From Flavobacterium sp. YO12 (GTDB lineage: Bacteria; Bacteroidota; Bacteroidia; Flavobacteriales; Flavobacteriaceae), in contig NZ_NRQU01000001.1 of the NCBI RefSeq assembly GCF_004119495.1, positions 62,001-126,000 of the forward strand: a DNA stretch of 64,000 nt, given 5' to 3'. Position 1 is the stretch's first letter; each line of letters opens with the position of its first letter. The position numbers and the translations under genes are program-made. The notes under the pieces are model-generated. The model saw nothing but the letters and a program-made list of their open reading frames with translations. It was not told the DNA's origin and did no database searches. Positions 37,697 to 48,464 of this stretch are shown here, one piece after another.

Positions 37697-38767
37697 ATGA
37701 AAAATATAATAACCGTTAGTTCAATGCTTGGAGTTTTAATTTTAGGGACCGTTTCGCTGTTTTCTTGCAGTAAAATGGATGATATGAATATGTCCGATCC
37801 AAAACTGAATATAAACTATCCTGCCGCTTATGTGGTCAATGGTCAGGACGGCACAATTTCAGTAATCAAATTGGAAACTAATGAAGTTACAGAAACCTTA
37901 AGCCTAATGGGCAGCGGCAACGATATGATCATGTGGCCGCACCACATTTCTTTACATTCCAATCATCTGGCTATCGGTGTACCCGGAATGGACTTCTCTG
38001 CAGGCCATACCGCAGGTATGGGAGGAATGACAGGTAAACTCCTTGTAATTGACCCAGCCAGTGGGGCAACAGTAAAAAATATCAGCCTGCCAATGATGAA
38101 CCACAACACAATATACAGCCCAAATGGTTCAGAAATCTGGGTGCCGCAAATGGACATCAATGGAAAAGTTCTGGTTTATGACGCCTTAACATACGCATTG
38201 AAAAGCACCATTGCAGTTGGCATGATGCCCGCTGAGCTTACCTTTTCTTCTGATGGGACTAAGGCTTATATTGCTAATGGAGATGACAATACTGTGTCAG
38301 TTATAAATACCGCAACCAAGCAGGTTACAGCCACAGTTGCTGTGGGAAAAAACCCTGTGGGTGCCTGGACAGGAACTGACGCCAGAATGTATGTTGATAA
38401 TGAAGACGGGCAATCTATCTCGGTAATCAATGTGGCAACCGATGCCGTAGGCCAAACCATTGATCTAGGATTTATGCCTGGAATAGCGTCTCACAATGGA
38501 AATAAGAAAGAACTTTGGGTAAGTGATCCTGTCAATGCAAAAGTCCATTATTGGACCTGGGACCAGACTAAGATGATGTGGGTTCATGGAGGTGTATTCA
38601 CTACTGGTGCCGGTGCACATGCTATAACATTTACAGCAGATGGAAATACTGCCTATGTGACCAATCAGACCGCCAATACGGTCTCTGTTGTTAATGTATC
38701 AAACCATACGGTCTCTAAAACGATTAATGTCGGTAGAAAACCCAACGGATTGGTGCTGAAAATATAA
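37697..38767 (+). CDS. YncE-like beta-propeller lipoprotein
   Basis: Lipoprotein of 356 residues, with lipobox LFSC at about residue 20. The mature part is a seven-bladed-propeller pattern with repeated units such as AYVVNGQDGTISVIKLETNE, AYIANGDDNTVSVINTATKQ and AYVTNQTANTVSVVNVSN. A Met/Asp-rich start (KMDDMNMSD) could touch copper. YncE-type propellers are periplasmic or surface proteins with unclear roles. It begins 14 bases after the DUF3347 gene, so it belongs to the same operon. Confidence 0.87.
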   Translation: MKNIITVSSMLGVLILGTVSLFSCSKMDDMNMSDPKLNINYPAAYVVNGQDGTISVIKLETNEVTETLSLMGSGNDMIMWPHHISLHSNHLAIGVPGMDFSAGHTAGMGGMTGKLLVIDPASGATVKNISLPMMNHNTIYSPNGSEIWVPQMDINGKVLVYDALTYALKSTIAVGMMPAELTFSSDGTKAYIANGDDNTVSVINTATKQVTATVAVGKNPVGAWTGTDARMYVDNEDGQSISVINVATDAVGQTIDLGFMPGIASHNGNKKELWVSDPVNAKVHYWTWDQTKMMWVHGGVFTTGAGAHAITFTADGNTAYVTNQTANTVSVVNVSNHTVSKTINVGRKPNGLVLKI

Positions 38768-38898
38768 ATCTGATATAAAGGCATTTAAAAGGCAAAATAG
38801 AGATTGGATTTGCAATCAAAAAAAGAATAATTCTTATAACACTCAAACAAAGGAATGTTAGACAAAAAAACATTCATTAGAGATAAAAACTAAAAAAA

Positions 38899-39591
38899 AT
38901 GAAAAAACTAATTTTCTCAACCCTTGTAATGGCAATTGTACTTACAGCTTGTAATTCAAAAAACAAAGAAACTGCAGCTCCTGAAGCGGCTTCCGGGACA
39001 GCTCAGAATGACTCGCAATTGTATGCCTGTTCCATGCATCCTGAAATTACAGGAAAAAAAGGAGACAAATGTTCCAAATGCGGAATGGAATTAACCGAGC
39101 CAGTAAAGGAAACGGCCGGAAAAAGTGCAGAAGTAGAAACAGCCCAGACTGCTCAAGGAACATTTTCTATAAACGAAATCGTGAGTAATTATCTGTCCCT
39201 AAAAAATGCATTAACCAAAGATGATACAAAAGGAGCTGCAGATGCAGGCAAGGCATTATATGCAGTTTTTAACAGTGTAAATCCCAATTCGATAGATGCG
39301 AAATTAAAAGCAGAATATCTTGATATTGCTGATGATGCCAAAGAACACGCAGAACATATTGGAGCTAACGGCGGAAATATTGAACACCAGAGAGAGCATT
39401 TTGCCGTGTTAAGTAAAGACATGAATGATTTGATAAAATCTTTCAAATCAGAACAAAAATTGTATCAGGACTTTTGTCCTATGTATGATGGCGGAAAAGG
39501 AGCTATTTGGATAAGCGAAACCAAGGAGATCAAAAACCCATATCAAGGAAAAAAAATGTTAACCTGTGGTTCTATGAAAAAAGAACTATAG
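38899..39591 (+). CDS. Lipoprotein with heavy-metal-binding module and DUF3347
   Basis: Lipoprotein of 230 residues (lipobox VLTAC, Cys19). A short heavy-metal-binding module follows: YACSMHPEITGKKGDKCSKC then GMEL (about 42-66). The rest is DUF3347, with DDAKEHAEHIGANGGNIEH and the Cys-containing end NPYQGKKMLTCGS. The DUF3347 part is nearly the same as in the next gene, including a long identical run, so the two arose by recent duplication. Likely a periplasmic copper-binding protein. Confidence 0.85.
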   Translation: MKKLIFSTLVMAIVLTACNSKNKETAAPEAASGTAQNDSQLYACSMHPEITGKKGDKCSKCGMELTEPVKETAGKSAEVETAQTAQGTFSINEIVSNYLSLKNALTKDDTKGAADAGKALYAVFNSVNPNSIDAKLKAEYLDIADDAKEHAEHIGANGGNIEHQREHFAVLSKDMNDLIKSFKSEQKLYQDFCPMYDGGKGAIWISETKEIKNPYQGKKMLTCGSMKKEL

Positions 39592-39830
39592 TACAGCTAA
39601 GTACTAATAAATTTATCGGGCTGTTTACATAATGACCACTCAATTTTCTCGTGACTAATGATGTTCATAATTTATTGAAATGTATCTAATTTTTTTAGAC
39701 TACGCCGTGCGATACTCTTTGCTGAATATTCACTTATTTCCCATGTGTTTATTGTGTAGACAGTCCAATAGATATTTAGAAAAAAAATCAATAGCAACCT
39801 ATTTTTTAAACAATTTAAAATATAATTAAA

Positions 39831-40343
39831 ATGAAAAATACAATTCTTTCAGCCATATTAATGGTATGCGTAATGGTTTCTGGCAATGCGCAAAGCAAAA
39901 AAACAGAAGCAAAATTTTCAACTCAGCAAATTGTTGCAGATTATTTAGCGTTAAAAAATGCACTCGCAAAAGATGACAGCAACGGGGCCGCTAAAGCTGG
40001 CAAGGCACTGTATTCGGCTTTCAAAACCACAAATGTAAAATCGATAAATCCAAAATCCAAAGCTGAATATCTTGATATAGCTGACGATGCCAAAGAGCAT
40101 GCAGAACATATTGGGGCCAATGGCGGTAATATTGAGCATCAAAGAGAGCATTTCGCTCTATTGAGTAAAGACATAAATGATTTGATCAAAACTTTTGGAG
40201 CTGCAAAAACACTATATCAGGATTCTTGCCCTATGTATGATGGTGGAAAAGGAGCTATCTGGATCAGTGAAACAAAAGAGATAAAAAACCCTTACTATGG
40301 TTCTAAAATGCTTACCTGCGGTTCAATGAAAAAACAATTGTAA
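39831..40343 (+). CDS. DUF3347 protein
   Basis: Secreted protein of 170 residues with a signal peptide ending in GNAQ. It consists only of DUF3347 and closely matches the C-terminal part of its upstream neighbour (shared DDAKEHAEHIGANGGNIEH and MYDGGKGAIWISETKEI), lacking the metal-binding module. Cys residues sit in QDSCPMY and MLTCGS. The next gene starts about one base after its stop, implying translational coupling with the haem-binding-domain protein and pump. Confidence 0.85.
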   Translation: MKNTILSAILMVCVMVSGNAQSKKTEAKFSTQQIVADYLALKNALAKDDSNGAAKAGKALYSAFKTTNVKSINPKSKAEYLDIADDAKEHAEHIGANGGNIEHQREHFALLSKDINDLIKTFGAAKTLYQDSCPMYDGGKGAIWISETKEIKNPYYGSKMLTCGSMKKQL

Positions 40344-40344
40344 A

Positions 40345-40815
40345 ATGAAACGGTTCATCAGAAAGATTCTTTTTATTGGGTTAATTATTTTTCTACTGAT
40401 GCAATTGTATCAGCCTGCCCGCAATTCCGATTACGGGCAGGTTTTACCAATTCACATTTCAAAAGTCTATCCCATTCCCAAAAATATACAAACGATTCTT
40501 AAGACTTCTTGTTACGATTGTCACAGCAGCAACACGCAATATCCATGGTACTCCTACATCCAGCCGGCACGTACCTTTATGGAAGGACATATCAAGGAAG
40601 GAAAAGAAAATTTGAATTTCAGCCAATGGGGAAGTTATTCGAAACGAAAACAGGAAAATAAATTAGACCGAATTGCCAAGCAGATAAAAGCCAATCAAAT
40701 GCCTTTGGCTTCCTATACGCTGATCCATAAAGATGCAGTACTGAATACTGTTCAGAAAGAACAGCTACTCAATTGGATTGAAAAAGTAAGTGATAGTCTT
40801 TCAAAAATAAATTAA
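40345..40815 (+). CDS. Haem-binding-domain protein
   Basis: Envelope protein of 156 residues with one N-terminal membrane segment (about 6-21). The core has the single c-type haem motif CYDCH in LKTSCYDCHSSNTQYPWYSY, characteristic of the Bacteroidota haem-binding domain family (PF14376-type). It may serve redox chemistry with copper in the periplasm. It lies four bases before the CusA-type pump gene. Confidence 0.85.
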   Translation: MKRFIRKILFIGLIIFLLMQLYQPARNSDYGQVLPIHISKVYPIPKNIQTILKTSCYDCHSSNTQYPWYSYIQPARTFMEGHIKEGKENLNFSQWGSYSKRKQENKLDRIAKQIKANQMPLASYTLIHKDAVLNTVQKEQLLNWIEKVSDSLSKIN

Positions 40816-40819
40816 ATCT

Positions 40820-43800
40820 ATGGTACACAAATTAATAGAATGGTCCCTGCGCAACCGTTTCATCATATTACTATTATCAGCAGGAATATTTGTTTGGGGT
40901 ATTATCTCTATTCAAAAAAATCCTATTGATGCTATTCCAGATCTATCTGAAAATCAGGTAATCGTTTTTACAGAATGGATGGGACGTGCTCCACAGCTCG
41001 TTGAAGACCAGATCACCTATCCCTTGGTTACCAACCTTCAGGGATTGCCTAAAATTAAATATGTAAGGGCTGCTTCCATGTTTGGAATGAGTTTTATCTA
41101 TGTCATTTTTGAGGATGATGTTGATGTATACTGGGCAAGATCAAGAGTACTGGAAAGGCTCAGTACAATTAGCAGCACCCTGCCCAAAGGAGTTGCACCG
41201 CAATTGGGACCCGATGGAACCGGAGTTGGCCATATACTCTGGTATACTTTGGACGCTCCCGGCATTGACCTTGGCGAACAAAGGGCACTGCAGGACTGGT
41301 ATGTCAAATTTGCTTTGCAAAATGTCCCCGGAGTAAGTGAAATTGCTTCTTTTGGAGGATTTCAAAAAGAATACCAGGTTACCATTGATCCAAACAAACT
41401 GCTATATTATAAGCTGTCTGTCCCTGAGGTTATAAGCGCCGTACGAGCCAATAATAACGAAAGCGGCGGAAGAAAATTCGACATGAGTGATATTGGCTAT
41501 ATCATTAAGACATCCGGTTATCTGAAATCCATAAAAGAAATTGAGGATATTCCACTGAAAAACCAGAATGGTATCCCTATAAAAGTCAGCGATATAGGAA
41601 CAGTCCAGATGAGCGGAGAAACCCGATTGGGAATCTTTGATCATAATGGTACAGGCGAAGCTGTTGGAGGCATCGTCGTGATGCGTTACGGTGAAAACGC
41701 CGATGCCGTTATTGATAATGTGAAAGAAAAGATGAAAGAAGTCGCAAAAGGGCTTCCTAAAGGGGTAAAATTCAATATTGTATATGACCGAGGGCATCTG
41801 ATCAAAGAGTCTATTGATTCGGTTAAGCGCACCTTAATTGAAGAGATGATTGTGGTTTCGCTTATCGTTATTATTTTTCTTTTCCATTGGCGCAGCGCAT
41901 TAAGTATCATAATCCAGATCCCAATTACAATTGCCGCGAGTTTCATACTTCTAAATGCCTTTGGAATATCCTCCAATATCATGTCCCTTACCGGTATCGC
42001 ACTTGCCATTGGGGTAATAGTTGACAACGGTATTATTATGAGTGAAAATGCCTACCAGCATCTCTCACAACGGTATGCACAATGGGAATCCGAACAAAAA
42101 ACTGAAACAAACTCTGATGAAAAGAATTAAAAATATATTTCGCAAAAAAACACAGTGGATATCCGAAGAGGAAAGGCTTAAAGTAATTGAGAAAAGCAGC
42201 AAGCAGGTTTCTCGCGGGGTATTCTTTGCCACCATAATTATAATTACTTCTTTCCTGCCTGTATTTATGCTTACCGGACAGGAAGGAAAGCTATTCCATC
42301 CCTTGGCTTATACAAAAACTTTCATACTGATTGTGGATGCCTTGTTGGTACTTACATTAGCTCCGGTACTGATCTCTTTTTTTATGAAAGGGAAATTCCG
42401 TCCAACTGATGCACATCCCGTAAATCGTTTTTTGGAAAAAGGTTATGAGCCTATCATACGCTGGGTCCTAAAATGGAGAAAAACAACCCTTACGGTTAAT
42501 ATTTTGGCGTTATTGATTTCCATTCCATTATTGATGCGGCTGGGAACAGAGTTCATGCCCCCACTGGATGAGCAGAGCATTTTATTTATGCCTGTTACCC
42601 TGCCTGATGTATCCAATGGAGAAATCAAACGCATCTTGCAGGTACAGGATAAAATAATAAAATCAGTTCCCGAAGTAGAAAGTGTTTTAGGCAAAGCCGG
42701 ACGGGCTAATACAGCTACCGATAATTCCCCAATGAGCATGATTGAGACCATTATCATGCTAAAACCAAAATCAGAATGGCGTAAAGGAATAGACAAAAAA
42801 GACATTATTAAGGAACTCGATACCAAACTGCAGATCCCGGGTGTGGTAAACGGTTGGACACAGCCTATCATCAACCGTATCAATATGCTCGCTACAGGAA
42901 TTCGTACCGACGTGGGTATTAAAGTCTACGGTCAAAATCTCGATACCATTGCGCGAGTATCAGAAAGAGTAAAAATGGCTTTAGAGGGAACCCCTGGAGT
43001 GTCTGACTTATTTGTGGATCCTATTACTGGTGGCAAATACCTGGATGTTGATGTCAATCGTTCCGAACTGGCCCGTTATGGACTCACTGTAGATGACGTA
43101 AACCAAACCGTGGAATTTGCCTTAGGAGGAGCGTCCATCGGCAATACCGTTGAAGGACGAAGACGATTTTCAATAAGCGTTCGTATGGCACAGGACTATA
43201 GAAATAGCGTAGAACGCATTAAACGCATTCCCCTGCAGTCTCCAACCTTTGGAGAGGTGCCCCTATCTTCTGTTGCCGATATTAAATTCGTAGATGGCCC
43301 TCCAATGATTAGTTCAGAAAATGCACTCCTTCGCGGGGCAGTCATGTTCAACATACGTGATCGTGATATGGGGGGAACCGTACAGGAAGCTATGAAAAAA
43401 TTAGAAAGTGCCAAAAATATACTTCCCGAAGGGTACTTTATAGAATGGAGCGGACAATATGAGAACCTGATCAGCGGAGAAAAGACCCTTAAAATCATTG
43501 CACCGATAGTATTGCTTATTATTTTCTTCTCCCTCTATTTTGCCTTTAATTCCCTTAGAGAAGCCTTCTTAAGTCTTATAACAGTGCCTTTTGCTTTGAT
43601 TGGAGGTGCCTATATAATTTTTTTCTGGGATGTCAATCTATCAGTGGCAGTAGCTGTAGGTTTTATAGCCTTGTTTGGTATTGCCGTGGAAACCGGAATT
43701 GTGATGGTTATCTATCTCAATGATGCAATGGAGCAGCTTATCAAGGCCAAAGGTAATTCAAGAGAAACCATTACTAAAGACGATCTCAGAGAATATGTGG

Positions 43801-44051
43801 TACACGGCGCCGCAAAGAGATTACGCCCAAAACTAATGACCGTCTGTGTCTCATTATTTGGATTAGTGCCTGTCCTTTGGTCCAATGGTGTCGGAATGGA
43901 TGTAATGAAACCAATCGTATTGCCTATGATTGGCGGCGTATTTACCTCTGCCGTACATATCTTATTAGTAACCCCGCTTATTTTCCTAATGTCTAAAGAA
44001 TATGAATTACGAAAATATGGCAAACTTGAAGTACATGATGTCAAACATTAA
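40820..44051 (+). pseudogene. cusA: CusA-type RND copper/silver pump, frameshifted
   Basis: Complete in content but split. Frame one (40820-42130) holds the N-terminal half up to VDNGIIMSENAYQHLSQRY. Frame two (from about 42042) holds ISEEERLKVIEKSSKQVSRG, the GQEGKLFHPLAYTKTF segment, the second porter domain and the last helices. A plus-one shift is needed between 42060 and 42130; removing one A from the A6 run at 42075-42080 would give 1076 residues, a usual CusA length, with a basic linker. The RND signature residues and Met-rich pump features are otherwise intact. Real damage would remove the pump of this operon, yet the partner genes look maintained, which makes sequencing error or slippage worth checking. 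Confidence 0.85.
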
Positions 44052-45285
44052 AATACTGGCAGTACTATTGCTTTTACTGCCATTACAGCTATTGAGCCAG
44101 ACCCAACAGGTCTTGTCTCTTGATACAATCCTTCACAGGATTGATAAAAAAAACGTGCTCCTGCAAAGCTATAGCCTAAAGGCTGAAGGGTACAAATATA
44201 GTGCTGATGCCGCAACGGCATGGATGGCACCAATGGTGGGTGTTGGGACATTTATGACACCCTATCCTTTTCAGGAAGTTATGGATGACCGCGACAAAGG
44301 ATCTTTAATGTTCAGAGTTGAACAAGATATCCCCAATATAGGAAAGCTAAACAAGAAGAAAAAATTTATCCAGTCCCAAGGAAATATTGAGAACGCTACG
44401 CGGACCGTTACCCTTAACGACTATAAAGCGCAGGCCAAACAGCTCTACTACAGCTGGATGGTAGCCGAAGAGCGAATGAAAGTTTTGGATCAGAACGAAA
44501 AGATAATGTTGACCATGAAAAAGATTGAGGAAGTACGCTATCCTTACAATCAGTCGCAATTGGGTAATGTATACAAGATTGACGCAAGGATTGAAGAGAA
44601 CAAAAATATGATCCGCATGCAGGAAGGTGAAATCGCAAAAGCAAGAGCATGGCTCAACAGCTTGATGAACCAGCCTGGCAATGCTGATTTTTCAATCGAC
44701 ACAAGTATTATTCCTGTCTTCAACCCTGCTTTGCACGACACCACAAGTCTTGCTGCTGTGCGGGGAGATATTAAAAAGATGGATGCGGGAATTGAATCGA
44801 TGCAGCTCAGTATTCAGGCGATGAAAGCGGAGAAAAATCCCTCTTTTAAAATCCAGTTTGACCACATGAATTCTTTCGATAAAATGATGCCCAAAGCCTA
44901 TTCGGTAATGGCAATGATGTCTATTCCTATTGCTCCATGGTCATCAAAAATGTATAAATCAGATGTTAAAGCAATGCAATATAATGTACAGGCAATGGAG
45001 AAAGAGAAATCCGCCATGCTGCAGGAAACCCAGGGTATGTTATATGGTATGCAATATGAAATACTGACCATGCAAAAAAGAATCCAGGGACTCGAAACAA
45101 AAATAATCCCTTCAATGCAAAAATCGCTGGATGTAAACTTTCTGAACTATCAGGAAAACAAACTGCAGATTCCTGTAGTAATTGACTCCTGGGAAGCTTT
45201 AAATATGCTGCAGAATAACTTATTAGATGAAAAATTAAAACTATATCAAATGATTGTCGATTATGAAAAAGAACTCTATCGCTAA
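44038..45285 (+). CDS. TolC-family outer-membrane factor (CusC-like)
   Basis: Outer-membrane channel of 415 residues with a signal peptide ending in LLSQ. Two long coiled-coil repeats (about 100-200 and 300-400) are typical, with [17 protein letters not shown] marking the first. It overlaps the end of the CusA-type gene and the start of the adaptor gene. The start may be 44035 or 44038. It would complete a CusCBA-like copper exporter with its neighbours. Confidence 0.85.
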   Translation: MSNIKILAVLLLLLPLQLLSQTQQVLSLDTILHRIDKKNVLLQSYSLKAEGYKYSADAATAWMAPMVGVGTFMTPYPFQEVMDDRDKGSLMFRVEQDIPNIGKLNKKKKFIQSQGNIENATRTVTLNDYKAQAKQLYYSWMVAEERMKVLDQNEKIMLTMKKIEEVRYPYNQSQLGNVYKIDARIEENKNMIRMQEGEIAKARAWLNSLMNQPGNADFSIDTSIIPVFNPALHDTTSLAAVRGDIKKMDAGIESMQLSIQAMKAEKNPSFKIQFDHMNSFDKMMPKAYSVMAMMSIPIAPWSSKMYKSDVKAMQYNVQAMEKEKSAMLQETQGMLYGMQYEILTMQKRIQGLETKIIPSMQKSLDVNFLNYQENKLQIPVVIDSWEALNMLQNNLLDEKLKLYQMIVDYEKELYR

Positions 45286-46603
45286 GTTAGTCGGATTGTT
45301 ATTCGTTTCGATATTAGTATTGACAGCCTGTAACAAGAAAACAGAGCATAACAGTAAGCCCGCACATCAGCATAGTACAAATCAGGAATATACTTGTCCA
45401 ATGCATCCCGAAGTTATTCAGGATAAGCCCGGCAGCTGCCCAATATGCGGGATGGAATTGGTTGCAAGACACACTCCTGGAACGGAAACAGCTATAGACA
45501 GCAGCCTGAAACACCTTTTAAAACCAGTTAACGAACAAGTTGTTTCAAACATATCTGTCATAAAACCTGACGAGGGTACTAAAATATTCTCTATGCAGGT
45601 ACAGGGAATTATTACCTACGATACCCGCGAGCAGACCAGTATCTCCAGCAGGGTAAGCGGAAGGATTGAGCGTCTGCTGATTAAGTACAATTATCAGCCC
45701 GTAAAAAAAGGACAGTTAATCATGGAAATCTATTCCCCTGATCTGGCTGCCGCGCAAAGAGAGTTGTTATTTATTTATCAATCTGACCCAAACAATCCGA
45801 TGCTTCAAAAAGCAAAAGACAGACTCTCTCTGCTGGGTATGCAACAGGGGCAAATTCAACAGGTATTAAAAACAGGTAAAATCTCCTATCGCATTCCTGT
45901 TTACAGTAATGCCACCGGGTACATCTTAGACAACACGGGAGCGGCAAATGCTTCTGCAACAGCTCCTGCGGCTTCGCCTCAAAGCGCACCGTCAGATGAT
46001 GGTATGGGCGCAATGGGTTCAAGTAGCAGTGCAGCATCAAATAGCAGCGCATCTGCCCCTGCTTCCTCTGCTATTATGCTAAGAGAAGGACAATATGTTG
46101 GTGCAGGACAATCTCTTTTTACAATATATACCAACAAAAACCTTATCGCTGAGTTTGCTTTTGATCCATCGGTATCATCCCAGATTAAAAAAGGACAAAA
46201 GTTGGTGTTTTATGAACCCTCAGATAAGCAAACCGTGTATACTGGTACTATCGGACTCATTCAACCCGTCTTTAAAGAGGGAAGCAACTTTACCATAGCC
46301 CGAATTTATTTGCAGGATAATAAATTTCAGACCGGAAAATTAGTAACTGCAGCCATTCCTATTGTCAGTAAAGGCTGGTGGCTTCCACAAAGCGCCGTTC
46401 TTAATTTAGGAAATAAATCCATCGTTTTCAAAAAAGAGCAGGACGTGTTTGTTCCCAGAGAAGTTAAAACGAAAAATAATGGTGATGGAATGGTGCTAAT
46501 AGACCAAGACATCAATAATTGGAATATCGCCAGTAATGCGGCTTATATGATAGACAGTGAGAGTTTTATCAAGACAGCTTCAGAAAATAAATTAAAAAAT
46601 TAA
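45263..46603 (+). CDS. cusB: RND adaptor with heavy-metal-binding module (CusB-like)
   Basis: Lipoprotein adaptor of 446 residues (lipobox VLTAC). After a His-rich linker, a heavy-metal-binding module reads [20 protein letters not shown] then GMEL (about 41-66). The adaptor body has [20 protein letters not shown], a short helical hairpin and the beta-barrel. A low-complexity Ala/Ser/Met-rich insert (about 230-270) interrupts the lipoyl half. The last domain includes [13 protein letters not shown]. It overlaps the TolC-like gene by 23 bases, which indicates translational coupling. Confidence 0.9.
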   Translation: MKKNSIAKLVGLLFVSILVLTACNKKTEHNSKPAHQHSTNQEYTCPMHPEVIQDKPGSCPICGMELVARHTPGTETAIDSSLKHLLKPVNEQVVSNISVIKPDEGTKIFSMQVQGIITYDTREQTSISSRVSGRIERLLIKYNYQPVKKGQLIMEIYSPDLAAAQRELLFIYQSDPNNPMLQKAKDRLSLLGMQQGQIQQVLKTGKISYRIPVYSNATGYILDNTGAANASATAPAASPQSAPSDDGMGAMGSSSSAASNSSASAPASSAIMLREGQYVGAGQSLFTIYTNKNLIAEFAFDPSVSSQIKKGQKLVFYEPSDKQTVYTGTIGLIQPVFKEGSNFTIARIYLQDNKFQTGKLVTAAIPIVSKGWWLPQSAVLNLGNKSIVFKKEQDVFVPREVKTKNNGDGMVLIDQDINNWNIASNAAYMIDSESFIKTASENKLKN

Positions 46604-46606
46604 GCC

Positions 46607-47820
46607 ATGAACAATAAACTAATAATTCGTACTATTTTGCTCATTGCAATGGTTTTTCCACTTCTATTTACAGCATGTGCCCAAAAAGAAGAAAAAAAAC
46701 CAGTCAGGAAAAAGCTCAAACCTATACCTGCCCCATGCATCCGCAAATTGTAAAAGATGGCCCCGGCTCATGCCCGATCTGTGGAATGGATTTAGTGCCT
46801 TTCGAAAAAAACAACGCACAGGACTTTCTAACCTTGGGACCCAGCCAGCAGGCACTAGCTAATCTGACTACAATAACTGCTGGGGAAAATGAATTTTCAA
46901 ATTCTTCTCATCTTAACGGACGTTTGGTTACTGACCCTGAGCAAACTATTTACATTTCAAGTCGTGTGGCAGGAAGGATTGAAGAGTTGTATGTAAAAGA
47001 AACTGGTGTTCCCGTTCGAAAAGGCCAGCCTTTGTACAAAATATATTCAGAGCAGCTTTCAGCCCTGCAGCAGGAGTACCTTCTAGCTACGGCACAGGCT
47101 GCAAGCTTTACTGAGGATAAACGATTTGCCCAAATAAAAAATGCTGCAAAACAAAAACTATTATTATATGGACAATCTGAAGCACAGCTTAATGAATTAT
47201 TAAAAAAACAAAAAGCTTCTCCTTATGTTGTTTATTATGCCCCGGATTCAGGAATAGTTGCAGAACTTTCCATAACAGAAGGCCAATATGTAGCAGAAGG
47301 AGGCTCTATTATGAAACTGGAAGATTATACCCGTTTATGGGTCGAAGCTGATGTCTATCCCGCAGATGCTGGTAAAGTTAAAATAGGCCAAAAAGTAAAA
47401 GTTATAGTCTCGGGTTATGAAGATCAGCCCCAAACAATGACAGTAGATTTTATAAATCCTGCCCTGCAGACAAGCAAACAGCTCATACAGCTGCGAGGTG
47501 CTATTGCCAATCCAAACAAGCAATGGCAGGCAGGTCAACAGGCAATTGTTTTACTGCCTTCATCAGAACAAAAAATGAAATTAACCATACCTGTAGATGC
47601 CGTAATAAGAGACGGCAGCGGTACACATGTGTGGATTGAAATTGAAAAAGGCAAATATCAGCCTAGAATGGTGGCTATTGGTTCTGAAACCTTCGATGAA
47701 GTGGAAATTACCAGTGGTTTAAAAAAAGGAGATATCGTCGTTGCATCCGGTGCCTATCTTTTGTACAGTGAATTTATATTAAAGAAAGGCAAAAACCCTA
47801 TGTCAGGAATGAAAATGTAA
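46607..47820 (+). pseudogene. Second RND adaptor, frameshifted after its lipobox
   Basis: A lipoprotein signal (MNNKLIIRTILLIAM, lipobox LFTAC) starts at 46607 but runs out of frame. The main body, with YTCPMHPQIVKDGPGSCPIC module, RVAGRIEELYVKETGVPVRK and barrel domains, is in the minus-one frame from 46675. The join is at the A8 run 46692-46699; nine A would give EEKKTSQEKAQTYTC and a 404-residue adaptor. A start at 46675 would lack any export signal, so the frame problem matters for function. Restored, it is a second CusB-like adaptor, possibly exchanging with the first. Confidence 0.8.
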
Positions 47821-47838
47821 TAATCAATCACACAGACA

Positions 47839-48378
47839 ATGAAAAAATTAATCAAAATCGGAATTCCAATAGCCTCACTCTTCCTGCTTATTGCGTGCGG
47901 TAACGGTGAAAACAATAAGAAAGAGGTTCAGCAGAATAATAAAGCCTCTGTCCCAATTTTAAAGGATCCCGCAATCAGGATAAATGATGATATTTTAAAC
48001 GCGATATACAGCCACTATGCCCATTTAACAGTAGCCCTTGCCCAAGATAATGTCGCTGAAGCAAAACTGGCGGCGAATGCAATTGAAGCGGGAGCACGGG
48101 AAATCAGCAGCAACAGCAATCTTGCAGCAAGTGCTACGGCAATCGTTTCAGCTCCCGATATCGATAAGCAGCGAGCTGCTTATTCTAATCTAAGTAATGA
48201 AATGGTCAGCCTGGTAAAAAAAGCAGGAATGGCTGAGGCTGAGCTCTACTTAGAATATTGTCCAATGGCTTTCGACAATAAAGGGGCCGTATGGATTAGT
48301 TCTACCAAAGAAGTGCGCAATCCGTACTTTGGAGAAAAAATGCTCAAGTGCGGCGAGGTGAAAGAAATAATTAAATAA
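47839..48378 (+). CDS. DUF3347 lipoprotein
   Basis: Lipoprotein of 179 residues (lipobox LLIAC, about Cys20). The rest is DUF3347, with LYLEYCPMAFDNKGAVWISS and NPYFGEKMLKCGE carrying the two conserved cysteines. It is the most divergent of the four DUF3347 copies in this island. It sits 18 bases after the second adaptor gene and upstream of the copper ATPase. Confidence 0.85.
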   Translation: MKKLIKIGIPIASLFLLIACGNGENNKKEVQQNNKASVPILKDPAIRINDDILNAIYSHYAHLTVALAQDNVAEAKLAANAIEAGAREISSNSNLAASATAIVSAPDIDKQRAAYSNLSNEMVSLVKKAGMAEAELYLEYCPMAFDNKGAVWISSTKEVRNPYFGEKMLKCGEVKEIIK

Positions 48379-48464
48379 TTAGAATATGCAGATTGGCTTA
48401 AAAAAAATCACTAACTTTCTATATATTAAAGAAATAACGCATCGGAACTGTAAAAAATAACCTT

